Positions 48,982-57,860 of a stretch of 64,000 bases of DNA are shown here, piece after piece; the first letter of the stretch is position 1, and every line of letters begins with the position of its first letter. The notes beneath the pieces are model-generated. The model was not told the origin of the DNA, made no database searches, and was given only the letters and a program-made list of their open reading frames with translations. The position numbers and the translations under genes were made by a program. Source of the stretch: JAHEFU01 sp020440645 (GTDB lineage: Bacteria > 4484-113 > JAFGCY01); assembly GCA_020440645.1 (NCBI GenBank), contig JAGRNR010000013.1:1-64000 (forward strand), written 5' to 3'.

Positions 48982-51042
48982 GTGTCTGGATTGCGAATCG
49001 GCATAGACGTCGGCGGGACCTTCACCCATGGTGTGCTGCTCAGGCCACCCGGTGATGTGTTGAAGCGATCCGTCACTCCCACAACCCACAGTGCGCAGAT
49101 GGGGGTTGCCGAGGGAATTCGCACCGTGCTTGCCGAACTGGTCGATGGACTGGACGCGGAGCAGGTGGAATTGGTGGCGCATTCAACCACGCAAGCCACA
49201 AATGCCCTGCTTGAAGGTGATGTTTCCGAAATCAACCGGGTGGTCTGCGTACCTCCCGGTGAAGCGCTGCTGCTGAAGCTTGCCCTGCGCGACCGGCGCA
49301 TTCCGATCGGAAGCGGCAATGGAGTGACGCTGCACCAGGTGATGGTGCCGGCAGGCCAAGGCATTGCAGCAGATGCAGAACTGCCGCAGCTGGACCGCTC
49401 GCTGCCCAGTGCTTTGATCCAGCCCCTGGCGGGAGGCCACGATGCACTTGAGGAAGTGGTGCGCGAGCGGCTCGGACTGGATCCGCAGCGCAGTGTGCTG
49501 GCCGGGGAGATAACCCAGGTGCTGGGCCTGAATGCCCGGGCCCGTACGGCGGGAATCAACGCGGCAATGCTGCCGCGCATGCTGGAAACGGCGAACTACA
49601 CGGAAAAGGTGGTGCAGGAACTGCTGCCCGAGGTGCCGCTGCAGGTGGTGCGCAGTGACGGCGGGGCGATGGATATCTCCGAGATGCGGCGCCAGCCGAT
49701 CCTCTCCATCCTGTCCGGCCCGGCAGCCGGGGCCAGTGCTGCACTGCACCGCAGTGGCTTGAGCGAGCTGGTGTTCATTGAGGTCGGTGGCACGTCGACG
49801 GACATCACGCTGGTACAGGCCGGCCGCGTGCGCCAGCGCAATGCCACTGTCGGCGGCAACCGCCTGCTGGTTCCAGCGCTGGACCTGCGTACCGTTGCAC
49901 TCGGCGGGGGCAGCATGCTGGACAGCCGCGGACGCTCATTCGGACCGCGCAGCGCGCATATTGCCGGCTTGCCCTACCTGTTCCAGGCTGTGATGCAGGG
50001 AAAGGAGTTCATTGGCATTGCCGAGTGGCAGGACAACCACGGGCACAGTTACAGCGTGATAACAACTTCCTCCGGAGAGAATTCAGCGTTCACACTGACT
50101 GATTACCGCATTCTTTCGGCACATGCTGTATCAGCAGAGTCAGGAAAGGCACTGTTGGATCAGCTGGGAATAGAGCTAAATACGGCGCAACTTGAAGTGA
50201 TGCGCATTGCGGCTGCCGGACTGCTTGAACAGGCGGCGAAAGCCCAGCAGGCATCTATCCGCCAGCTTTGCCGCCCGATCAATGAGTTGATTGGATCGCA
50301 CGAAGCCAGCCGCGACAGCCTGGTGCTGGTCGGTGGTGGAGGTGGCGCGCCGGTAGTGCTTGATCCGCTTGCAAGCGAACTGGGATTTGCTGGCCAGCTG
50401 ATTGATGAGCATCCTGTGATCAGCGCAGTCGGTGCTGCACTGGCGGTGACCTGTGTATCCATCAGTCGCAGCACGGCGGAGCCTAAGGGGACGGACATTG
50501 AGGAACTGACCCGCCAGGTTGAGGAGAGGCTGGCGCGGCAGGGGGCGGAACGGGTCAGTACTGAGTATGACTACGATGCGCAGCGCCAGGTGCTGACGGT
50601 CACCGGCCGCGGCAACCGGCCCTATGAGCAGGATGCGGATGACATTGGCGGGGCCAAACGCCTGCAGCGAGCGACAGAGATGCTGGGGAGTGGAGCCGAA
50701 TCCAGCTGGAGCGATGGGTGGATTGAGTTCTACTCCGCACCGGGAAAGCAGCGCGGCTCCCATAGCGGGCTGGCGCTGCTGGCCAGTGGCCGCTCCATCT
50801 GGCAGGGTAGCTACCGGCGGATAGAACCGGTGGCCAGTGGTGAATTGGAGCTGGTGCTGGACCGGATCATTTCCGAGGAAACATCCTATACGGATGGCGG
50901 AGCGTTGCTGCCCGGACTGAGCCTGCTGGCGGACGGGCGTTACATCCCGCTGGACCAGCTGGGCAGTGCCGAACTGGTGCGGGAAGTGCTGCGCTGGGAG
51001 AAACTGCCGCAGGATTGCCGGGCACTGTTCCTGCTGCGTTGA
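48982..51042 (+). CDS. Hydantoinase/oxoprolinase family protein (HyuA-like)
   Basis: 686 residues, the length of HyuA subunits. LRIGIDVGGTFTHGVLL at the N-terminus and FIEVGGTSTDITLV in the middle are the phosphate-binding motifs of the ASKHA ATPase fold, and LVGGGGGAPVV lies near the C-terminal domain. HyuA/HyuB enzymes cleave hydantoin or 5-oxoproline with ATP. No HyuB gene is adjacent here, so the partner is either elsewhere or this is a stand-alone member. GTG start set by the -10 spacing. Confidence 0.92.
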   Translation: MSGLRIGIDVGGTFTHGVLLRPPGDVLKRSVTPTTHSAQMGVAEGIRTVLAELVDGLDAEQVELVAHSTTQATNALLEGDVSEINRVVCVPPGEALLLKLALRDRRIPIGSGNGVTLHQVMVPAGQGIAADAELPQLDRSLPSALIQPLAGGHDALEEVVRERLGLDPQRSVLAGEITQVLGLNARARTAGINAAMLPRMLETANYTEKVVQELLPEVPLQVVRSDGGAMDISEMRRQPILSILSGPAAGASAALHRSGLSELVFIEVGGTSTDITLVQAGRVRQRNATVGGNRLLVPALDLRTVALGGGSMLDSRGRSFGPRSAHIAGLPYLFQAVMQGKEFIGIAEWQDNHGHSYSVITTSSGENSAFTLTDYRILSAHAVSAESGKALLDQLGIELNTAQLEVMRIAAAGLLEQAAKAQQASIRQLCRPINELIGSHEASRDSLVLVGGGGGAPVVLDPLASELGFAGQLIDEHPVISAVGAALAVTCVSISRSTAEPKGTDIEELTRQVEERLARQGAERVSTEYDYDAQRQVLTVTGRGNRPYEQDADDIGGAKRLQRATEMLGSGAESSWSDGWIEFYSAPGKQRGSHSGLALLASGRSIWQGSYRRIEPVASGELELVLDRIISEETSYTDGGALLPGLSLLADGRYIPLDQLGSAELVREVLRWEKLPQDCRALFLLR

Positions 51043-51122
51043 TTGCATCATTAGCTAAGTACACAAATGAATTGCCGGTGGACTAAACTGCAGGAGCTTT
51101 TGTGGCTTGGGTCAATTCACCA

Positions 51123-51134
51123 TATAATTCAGTT
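51123..51134 (+). promoter_or_regulatory. Leaderless promoter of lipoprotein gene
   Basis: TATAAT at 51123-51128, six bases before ATG 51135. TTGTGG at 51100-51105 is 17 bases upstream and may be the -35. This fixes the start 11 codons inside the longest frame. Confidence 0.75.
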
Positions 51135-52457
51135 ATGCGCTTAACGCTGATCCCCTGCATGCTGCTTGCAGCCATGCTTATGACAGCCTGCCCCGGTGAT
51201 ACCGTGCAGCAGGGACGTGGTGGGCCGGAGCAGGTGCAGTCGGAGCATGAAACCAGCGTACCGGCGGATGCACCGACGGAGAAAGCGGTTGACTTCCTCA
51301 AGTCCAGCCTGCGTGAGCCTTTGGTGGATGACCATGTTTCGCTGGAGGACAGCTGGAACATCATTTCCCGCCTGCCTGATGCGACCCCGTTCAAGTCCCT
51401 GATTGACCAGCAGGTGGCCCAGGCCGGGGGCAGCCCCGGGGTTCAGCTGGTCTCAGCCTGGCTGGTGACGGACCCGGAGGCTGCGAAACAGTACATCCTT
51501 ACCGAAGCCAGGGCGGACCATGCCGCTGCCCTGCAGCCGCTGATCCGCTTCCCGGAAATCGGGACGGATATCCTGCAGGAATTGGACCTGAGCGAGCATT
51601 CCGTTGATTTCCAGGATGCCAGCCTGCTGCTGGTCCGCAACTGGATCGAGCCTTCAGAGGACCTGGTCGGGACCTTCGAGCAGCTCGCCGCGAGCCCGGA
51701 GCCGAACATCAGCCTGCGCGCACTTGGCTACCTGCTGCGTTTCGGCCGGGCCAGCGATGAACAGATAGACACACTCCGGCAGGCCATCCGCTCCGAGGAC
51801 AAGTTTTTTGCAGCTGCAGCGGAGGGAGCCAAGATCAGCCGCAGCGAAGCGCTGGCCACGGCATTCGTGCCGCGCCTGCAGGAAGTGCCGATGGGGGAGC
51901 TCGACCCGGAGCGCCAGTGGCAGTCGAAGGAGTTCTACAGTGCCTATGCGCTGGCATACATCCCGGGCCGTGATGCGACGGTGATCCGGCTCAACCTGTT
52001 GAATGCCACGATCAATGACCTGCGCTGGCAGGCCCGCTTCGGTGAACTGATGCAGGGCAGTCCTGCGTCCTTTGAACAGGCCGCGCTGGAGGAGGGTGTG
52101 CTCAACCCGGAACTGCTGGCCTGCCTGGTACCACCCGAGGCGATGCATCCGGCATTGCTGGACTGGTACGAAAAGGCATTCCGGCAGGCGGATGAACCGC
52201 TGCGCTTCCAGCTTGTGACCCAGTTGAGCCGCTATAATGAGCACGCGTCCGAACCCAAGCTGCGGGAGCTGGTGCTGGGCCTGTTGGATGATGAGTCCTC
52301 GCTGGTGCGTGGACAGGCCTGGCTGCTGGCAGCCCAATTCGCTTATTCCGGACAGAGGCTGGATGCCGCCGCACTGCTCGAGTCAGCGACTGAGCAGGGT
52401 CCCGTCAAGGCGGCGGCGGCCTGCTACCTGCTCAGTACCGGCGGTACCGGGCGGTAA
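51135..52457 (+). CDS. Helical-repeat lipoprotein of unknown function
   Basis: 440 residues from ATG 51135. The lipoprotein signal MRLTLIPCMLLAAMLMTACP gives a Cys at residue 19. The mature part is helical, with HEAT-like or TPR-like segments (LRALGYLLRFGRASDEQIDT, LVLGLLDDESSLVRGQAWLL). It starts a plus-strand cluster with the DUF3084 gene 11 bases downstream and the secreted protein after that, so the three may form one envelope complex. Confidence 0.82.
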   Translation: MRLTLIPCMLLAAMLMTACPGDTVQQGRGGPEQVQSEHETSVPADAPTEKAVDFLKSSLREPLVDDHVSLEDSWNIISRLPDATPFKSLIDQQVAQAGGSPGVQLVSAWLVTDPEAAKQYILTEARADHAAALQPLIRFPEIGTDILQELDLSEHSVDFQDASLLLVRNWIEPSEDLVGTFEQLAASPEPNISLRALGYLLRFGRASDEQIDTLRQAIRSEDKFFAAAAEGAKISRSEALATAFVPRLQEVPMGELDPERQWQSKEFYSAYALAYIPGRDATVIRLNLLNATINDLRWQARFGELMQGSPASFEQAALEEGVLNPELLACLVPPEAMHPALLDWYEKAFRQADEPLRFQLVTQLSRYNEHASEPKLRELVLGLLDDESSLVRGQAWLLAAQFAYSGQRLDAAALLESATEQGPVKAAAACYLLSTGGTGR

Positions 52458-52468
52458 CCGGAGCTGAA

Positions 52469-53761
52469 TTGACAATTGCTATCTTCATCGTGGTCCTGAC
52501 ACTCGTCGCCGGTCTGGTGGCGGCTGCTGGCGACCGCATGGGCCAGCTCGCCGCCAAGCGCAAGATCCGCATCGGCAAGCTCAGGCCGCGCGATGCCTCC
52601 CGCCTGGTGGCGGTGCTGACCGGCATGGCGATCTCGATCGTGACCTTCGGCGTGGTGTTCGCTGTCTGGAGCGACTTCCGCGAGGCCCTCACCCGTTATT
52701 CCGAGACCAAGAGCAACCTGGCCTCCGTGCTGGCTGAGCGCGACAGCATGCTCAAGGACATCAAGGAAGCAGAAGCAGGACGCGATGATGCAATCAAGGC
52801 ACAAACGGAAGCCGAACAGGCGATGCAGGATGCCGAGGAACTGACAACGGCCGCCCAGAACAAGCTGATCGCGCTGGAGGACCAGCTCAGCGTGGCCGAC
52901 CTGCAGATCAAGGACAAGGAAGCGGAGCTGGCTAAGCGCCAGGCCGAGATTGACAAGATCCAGAAGGAACTGGGGGCTGCCCGCCAGAGCCTCAAGGACA
53001 TCGAGAAGCAGAAGGAGGGCGACCAGCTCCAGCTCAAGAGCCTGCAGGAGCTGAAGGAACGCGCCCGCCAGGAGATCCTCAAGCTGCAGGATGATGCAGA
53101 GCGGCTGAAGGGCAGCGAGGTGGAGCTGGAGATCGGCAAGGTGCTGTCCTACCAGGAGATCCCGGCAGGCACGGAGGACATCTCGGCCCGCCTGCAGGAG
53201 GGCATCGACCGCCTGCAGATCAACCTGCTGCGCCGCGGGTTTGAGATAGATACGGAAAGTGTGGCAGCTGCCAACCGGCTGGCTGCCAGCATGGAGCTCG
53301 GGCAGTACGGCACCGTGGTTGTGATCCGCAACGGACGCAACGTGTTCGCTGATGATGAGGACAAGCAGGTGCTGCTGGACTTCAGCGCCCAGCCGTTGGC
53401 ACCGATCGTGCGCAGGGGCAGCGACTTCATGACCATCACCGTATCGGAGCAGGGCTCCAGCGTGCGGGTGATGGGCCGTGAGCAGGTGGTGCTGACGCTT
53501 GGCAACCAGGTTGACATCGACTTCAGCCAGCGGCTGGACACCTTGTTCCAGACTGAGGCGCGCAATGCCGGCTTCCTGCCGGACATCACGACGGCTACCT
53601 ACAGCCACCCGCTCAACGAACTGCTGTTCCAGGCCGAGAAGATCAATTCCCGCCAGCGGCCCTTCGTGATCCACCTGCGGGCCCAGAAGGACCTGACGGC
53701 GATCGACGGTGTTGCCAACCTGGCTGACCTGGAGATCAGCGTGAGCGGGGTCAGTGAATGA
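52469..53761 (+). CDS. DUF3084 domain-containing protein
   Basis: 430 residues with TTG start at 52469 and GGAG five bases before it. Two N-terminal membrane helices (residues about 3-18 and 46-66) are followed by a long coiled coil (about 70-220, KSNLASVLAERDSMLKDIKE and similar) and a C-terminal alpha/beta domain. This is the DUF3084 layout known from cyanobacteria and others, function unknown. Its stop overlaps the next start (ATGA at 53758). Confidence 0.9.
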   Translation: MTIAIFIVVLTLVAGLVAAAGDRMGQLAAKRKIRIGKLRPRDASRLVAVLTGMAISIVTFGVVFAVWSDFREALTRYSETKSNLASVLAERDSMLKDIKEAEAGRDDAIKAQTEAEQAMQDAEELTTAAQNKLIALEDQLSVADLQIKDKEAELAKRQAEIDKIQKELGAARQSLKDIEKQKEGDQLQLKSLQELKERARQEILKLQDDAERLKGSEVELEIGKVLSYQEIPAGTEDISARLQEGIDRLQINLLRRGFEIDTESVAAANRLAASMELGQYGTVVVIRNGRNVFADDEDKQVLLDFSAQPLAPIVRRGSDFMTITVSEQGSSVRVMGREQVVLTLGNQVDIDFSQRLDTLFQTEARNAGFLPDITTATYSHPLNELLFQAEKINSRQRPFVIHLRAQKDLTAIDGVANLADLEISVSGVSE

Positions 53762-54678
53762 GCCTGCGCCTGATTGCACTGCTGGCACTGCTGGCCTTAC
53801 TGCCGCTCATGCCTGCCGCCGCCGATGATCCCGTCAGCGAGGATCCGGCCCCGGTCCAGCCAGAGTCTGCTGCTGAGGAAACGGCGGATAGAGCGCCGAA
53901 GCTTCCCCCGGAACTGCCGCTGGCAACGATCCCGCTGCGTGAGAACCTGCGCTTCACACTGCGCCCGACGATCCTCGGGCTGATCCCGCCGGACAGCGCG
54001 GAGGACTATGGCGAGGGCCTCGTGCGCGTCAGTGAGCGCAGTGGCAACCGGATCACGCTGCACTACGAGATCAAGGAGGAGATCGAGAAGCAGCGCGGTG
54101 GCGATGAGATGTACGAACTGCAGGAAGCCCCGATCGAGACCCGCACCGAATACCTCACGCGATTCCGGCGCGGGGACGCGGTGGTTGACAACTACCAGAG
54201 CGGCCGGCGCGTTGCCTGCCCGCTGTTCTGGCAGGATGGCGATTTCCGTGCCAGCGACTACGGCCTGCTGTGGATCCCGGCGGGCCTGCTGGAAACGCTG
54301 AAGGATGAAGGCAGCTGCGACTGGCAGATGGACTTCACCACCGGCGCGAAGTCTGGCATTGCCAGCGAGCTGGAGCAGCTGGTGGAGGCAAGGCGCAAGG
54401 GCAACGGGATTGCCGACGGCACGGGTGCGCGGCTGGAGCTGATCCGCGAGGAAGGGCGCTACATCGTGCCTGTCAACGGGGCGATGAGCCAGCTCGCGGC
54501 GGTGCATGCGAGGGACAGCTGGGGCGTGGCGGAGTACTGGTTCCTTGACGATCCTGACAACCCGCTGCTGCTGAAGATGAGCTTCATTGCCAGCCCGGAT
54601 GCCAGTCCGGCGGAAGAGGGGATCATCCGCCAGCTGCAGGCCGGCATCGGCTTTGCGATTACCAGCCTGAACTACTGA
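53758..54678 (+). CDS. Secreted protein of unknown function
   Basis: 306 residues with a signal peptide (LRLIALLALLALLPLMPAAA) and an ATGA overlap with the DUF3084 gene. After a Pro/Glu linker comes a beta-rich domain (LRFTLRPTILGLIPPDSAED, TEYLTRFRRGDAVVDN). No known motif. Translational coupling suggests it works with the DUF3084 membrane protein. The end of the gene faces the membrane protein at 54683 with only four bases between stops. Confidence 0.8.
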   Translation: MSLRLIALLALLALLPLMPAAADDPVSEDPAPVQPESAAEETADRAPKLPPELPLATIPLRENLRFTLRPTILGLIPPDSAEDYGEGLVRVSERSGNRITLHYEIKEEIEKQRGGDEMYELQEAPIETRTEYLTRFRRGDAVVDNYQSGRRVACPLFWQDGDFRASDYGLLWIPAGLLETLKDEGSCDWQMDFTTGAKSGIASELEQLVEARRKGNGIADGTGARLELIREEGRYIVPVNGAMSQLAAVHARDSWGVAEYWFLDDPDNPLLLKMSFIASPDASPAEEGIIRQLQAGIGFAITSLNY

Positions 54679-54682
54679 AGCA

Positions 54683-55873
54683 TCAGACCAGAGGCGTGCG
54701 CCGGTCGCGCACGGCGAGCAGGGTGTAGCGCCACAGGAATCCCAGTACCACGAGCTGGATGCAAAGCAGCACCGGCAAGCGCCAGACCTCGAAGGCCAGC
54801 GCATTCCAGGCTGCCAGCACGGGCATGCCGCGCAGCATGGTGCTTGGGGCGGCGAAGGGGCTGAAGGGCAGGAAGGCGTTGTAGACCCACATCATGTTGC
54901 CAAAGAAGGCAATGAAGGGCTCTTCATCCGGCGAGATCCCGCTGATGTTTCCCAAGAAGAAGCTTGTCATGACCGCGATCGGCAGGAACAGCGGGGCAGC
55001 CAGCAACAGCCAGGTGTGGCGCTGGCTGGCACGGAATGCCAGCACCAGCGAGCCGATGAACAGCGCCATTCCGGCCAGCAGGCCGATGGGCACCAGCGGC
55101 CAGAGGTCGGAGTCGAGCTTCTCAGTTTCGGATATGGCACCGAAGAAGGCTGAACCGAAGGAGAATACGAAGATCTGCAGGCCGACGAATGCCACGGCCG
55201 GGAAGGTCACCAGCCACTGGTGCTTCTGCAGCAGGCCGAAGCAGAACAGGTAGAGCCCGAGGCAAACGCTGCCCAGCATGCCATGCACGAACAGTGCGAC
55301 GAGGGTGACCGGGGCAAACATCAGCGCCTGCAGCGCAGCATCGCGTGACATGTCGAAGGCCGGCATCATGAAGGCCAGACAGAACACGGCGGAAGCCAGC
55401 AGCACGCGCGGCCAGATCGGCAGCACATTGATGCGCAGCCCGGCCAGCACCACGTCGCGGTCCTCCATCGGGGAGATGCAGGTCATGCTGTCGAGCATGA
55501 TTGCGCCGCCGGAATCCTTGGCATAGGACAGCCAGCCGATGCTGTCGCGCACCAGCCTGAACAGCCCGCCGAGCAGCCACAGCGCTGCTCCCGGTGTGAG
55601 CACAACCCAGACGAACATCATCAGCACCTCGCGCCAGTCGTCGGAGCGCGGGTTGAAATTATCGGTCCTGACCACAAGCGTGCTGAAGGCGGATAGAGCC
55701 AGCATTATCAGCGCAACGAGCAGGATCCAGGCATTGCGGCGCCAGCCCGGTACCAAGAGGCCGTTCCTCTGTTCACGGCGCCGCGCCAGCCAGACGAGCG
55801 AATTCTCCTGGTCGCTGACGGGGTTCAGCAGGCTGGCCAGTCCATGCGTATGCGGCGTTTCGCTTGTGCTCAC
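54683..55873 (-). CDS. Multi-pass membrane protein, paralog of the 47069-48268 gene
   Basis: 396 residues from GTG 55873, with TAGAAT exactly six bases upstream (leaderless). About nine membrane helices. N-terminal DQENSLVWLARRREQRNGLL precedes helix 1, and LDSMTCISPMEDRDVVLAGL aligns with a block of the 47069 paralog, with the same helix spacing. Likely a member of an ABC-2-like permease family without adjacent ATPase. Function unknown. Confidence 0.82.
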   Translation of the reverse strand: MSTSETPHTHGLASLLNPVSDQENSLVWLARRREQRNGLLVPGWRRNAWILLVALIMLALSAFSTLVVRTDNFNPRSDDWREVLMMFVWVVLTPGAALWLLGGLFRLVRDSIGWLSYAKDSGGAIMLDSMTCISPMEDRDVVLAGLRINVLPIWPRVLLASAVFCLAFMMPAFDMSRDAALQALMFAPVTLVALFVHGMLGSVCLGLYLFCFGLLQKHQWLVTFPAVAFVGLQIFVFSFGSAFFGAISETEKLDSDLWPLVPIGLLAGMALFIGSLVLAFRASQRHTWLLLAAPLFLPIAVMTSFFLGNISGISPDEEPFIAFFGNMMWVYNAFLPFSPFAAPSTMLRGMPVLAAWNALAFEVWRLPVLLCIQLVVLGFLWRYTLLAVRDRRTPLV

Positions 55874-55944
55874 TGGGCGATTCTACTTCCTGTCTTGATA
55901 GAGGCTGGACGCAGAAGCGGAGGGGGATGTGTTCAGCCGGTTAG

Positions 55945-56040
55945 AAACAAAAAGGGCCCGGTTCATCGGAGCCAGCTTCTCTCCTGCAAACCGGGCTTTT
56001 GGACGGCATGCCGCCCTGCAGGTCGGGTTAGATACCTGTA
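55945..56040 (-). ncRNA. Candidate small RNA with terminator, no gene upstream
   Basis: On the minus strand a stem GCCCGGTT/AACCGGGC (55989-55996 with 55956-55963) encloses a nested GGAG/CTCC stem and is followed by a C run and TTTTTGTTT, an intrinsic terminator. A second stem (GGGCGGC-AT-GCCGTCC) lies just upstream. No minus-strand gene ends here; the neighbouring genes both start away from it. A terminator with nothing to terminate suggests a short RNA starting near 56040-56060. No known RNA family recognised. Confidence 0.45.
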
Positions 56041-56162
56041 ATTAATAAGATACCAAAACAGCACGGATGTTACAAAACGGCTGCCGGGGCTATGCTTAAG
56101 CGGGGCATTCAACATTGGGAAACCGCGGGCCGTCAGAGAGCTGTTGTAACAGGAGAGGAAGA

Positions 56163-57314
56163 ATGAAGCGTTTCCAGCTTGCGATCTACTTACTGATGAT
56201 CATGGCAATCCTGATCTGCTGTGCCTCATGTGCACAGAGTGGGGGCTCCAACATGTCTGAGCCGATGTCCGGATATGCGGATACCAGCAGCAGCTATGAC
56301 GGCCAGTACCGTGAGCAACCCCGTTCAGCAATGGCAACCGGTGGTGCCACAGCCGAAATTTCCCCCGACCAGGCCTACATGGAATTTGATTCCTATGCCG
56401 AGGAAGGGATGGCAGCACCCGGCAACGAGATGATGAAGCATGCTGCGGGTACGATTGCTGGAAATGACGGCGGTGGGGAGGTGGACATTCCCTCCGGTGG
56501 GGTGCTGGAGAGCATTGACGACTGGCTGAACCCCAAGGCCTGGGCGCAGGAATCATCGCCGGACGAAAGCTACATCGTGCGCACCGGCAATATCGAAATG
56601 GAGATCGAGGACTACGACAAGTCATCCGCCGAAGTGCAGACCGTGGCCCAGCGGCATGGCGGCATCATCACCGACAGCCAGATGCAGAAGTACGGTGATG
56701 ACATGCGTGTCGGCTGGATCACGATGCGGGTGCCGACGGACAAGTTCCAGCAGTGCTTCGATGACCTGAAGGCGCTTGGGGATGTGAAGGTGCAAAGCGT
56801 CTCCAGCGAGGATGTGACCAATGAGTTCGTCGCCGGAGTGAGCCGGCTGCAGGCCCTGAAGACTGAGCATGAAACCCTGCAGGGGATGCTGGAGGATGCG
56901 CGGGAGGTGCAACGCACCCGCGGACTGGGTGAGGCCTACAGCGTGCTGCTTGAAACCCAGCGTCGCCTCAGCGAAGTGACCACCGAGATGCAGACCGTGG
57001 AGAACCGGGTCAGCGCTCTGTCCGACCGCATCAATCGTTCCACGATCACCATCAACCTGAGTGAACGGCCGATTGCCCCGCCGGCGGATGAATTCGCCTG
57101 GGGATTCGGTGCGGCGTTTGAGAATGCCAAGAAGGAACTGATGTATGGCATCCGCAACGTGGCGAATGACTTCATCAACTTCTTCGTGGCCCGCCTGATC
57201 TGGTGGATCATCTGGATCGGCATCATCTGGCTGGCCTGGAAGCTGCTCGGCACCCGGATCCTGCGCAGGTATCGCAAGGAGCAGGCTGCCAGCCCGACCA
57301 AGGGCTCAAACTAG
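56163..57314 (+). CDS. DUF4349 lipoprotein
   Basis: 383 residues, ATG 56163 after AGGAGAGG. The lipoprotein signal ends CCASCAQ (lipobox near Cys18). A variable linker is followed by DUF4349: YIVRTGNIEMEIEDYDKSSA, then WITMRVPTDKFQQCFDDLKA, a central coiled coil (QALKTEHETLQGMLEDA) and STITINLSERP. A C-terminal membrane helix (about 345-365) ends in a basic cytoplasmic tail. Family function unknown; envelope stress or adhesion roles are guesses. Confidence 0.92.
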   Translation: MKRFQLAIYLLMIMAILICCASCAQSGGSNMSEPMSGYADTSSSYDGQYREQPRSAMATGGATAEISPDQAYMEFDSYAEEGMAAPGNEMMKHAAGTIAGNDGGGEVDIPSGGVLESIDDWLNPKAWAQESSPDESYIVRTGNIEMEIEDYDKSSAEVQTVAQRHGGIITDSQMQKYGDDMRVGWITMRVPTDKFQQCFDDLKALGDVKVQSVSSEDVTNEFVAGVSRLQALKTEHETLQGMLEDAREVQRTRGLGEAYSVLLETQRRLSEVTTEMQTVENRVSALSDRINRSTITINLSERPIAPPADEFAWGFGAAFENAKKELMYGIRNVANDFINFFVARLIWWIIWIGIIWLAWKLLGTRILRRYRKEQAASPTKGSN

Positions 57315-57447
57315 GGCCTCCCGACTCCCGCAGGCAAGGGCAGGCCGTGCTAGAATCTAGCGCGGGCGCAGCCTGAGGGGCATTCTGGCAGTCCGCGGCA
57401 TCCGGCCGGCAGCACATCCGGCGAGACAGCGAAAGGTGGAAACAGGC

Positions 57448-57828
57448 ATGAGCCGCCCGAAGTACAGGAGCGAGGAGAAGCCGCTTTCGAGCGCGGCCGC
57501 ATCCGTGTTCAGCCCATTCATGCGGCAGTTCCGCAAGTTCACCGCGATGAAGCACTTCCTCGGCTTGCTGCCGCAGGAGCTGGATGGGCTGGCGGCTCCC
57601 TACGATGTACGCCTGGCGCGCAATGAAGGCGGGGCAGACCTCAACACATTGTTCGTCTATGCCGCGTCACCCACAGTGGCAACCGTGCTCAGACAGCGCA
57701 GCCTCCGGCTGGTGGCAGACGTGAATGCGAAGCTGCCGGTTGAACTGCTGGAGGAACTGCACATTGAGGTGGTGAATCCGGCGAGAGTTGAGCAGCAATT
57801 GAATATTCTGGCGGTCAGCCCCGACTAG
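57448..57828 (+). CDS. DciA-like (DUF721) protein
   Basis: 126 residues from ATG 57448, with GGTGG upstream; a GTG four codons earlier overlaps that site. The C-terminal 90 residues fit the DciA KH-like domain: LLPQELDGLAAPYDVRLARN, TLFVYAASPTVATVLRQRSL and a VADVNAKLPVEL helix. DciA is the ancestral DnaB helicase-loading factor of bacteria without DnaC/DnaI. The replication role fits the origin-proximal setting, though DUF721 calls on short proteins need checking. Confidence 0.72.
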   Translation: MSRPKYRSEEKPLSSAAASVFSPFMRQFRKFTAMKHFLGLLPQELDGLAAPYDVRLARNEGGADLNTLFVYAASPTVATVLRQRSLRLVADVNAKLPVELLEELHIEVVNPARVEQQLNILAVSPD

Positions 57829-57860
57829 AAGGTGTATTGGAAATAACTGCGCGGCGGAAA

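Noticed and set aside
52424..53788. 454-codon minus-strand frame opposite the DUF3084 gene
   Set aside because: It is the complement of a coiled-coil gene; such repeats often leave the antisense strand open.
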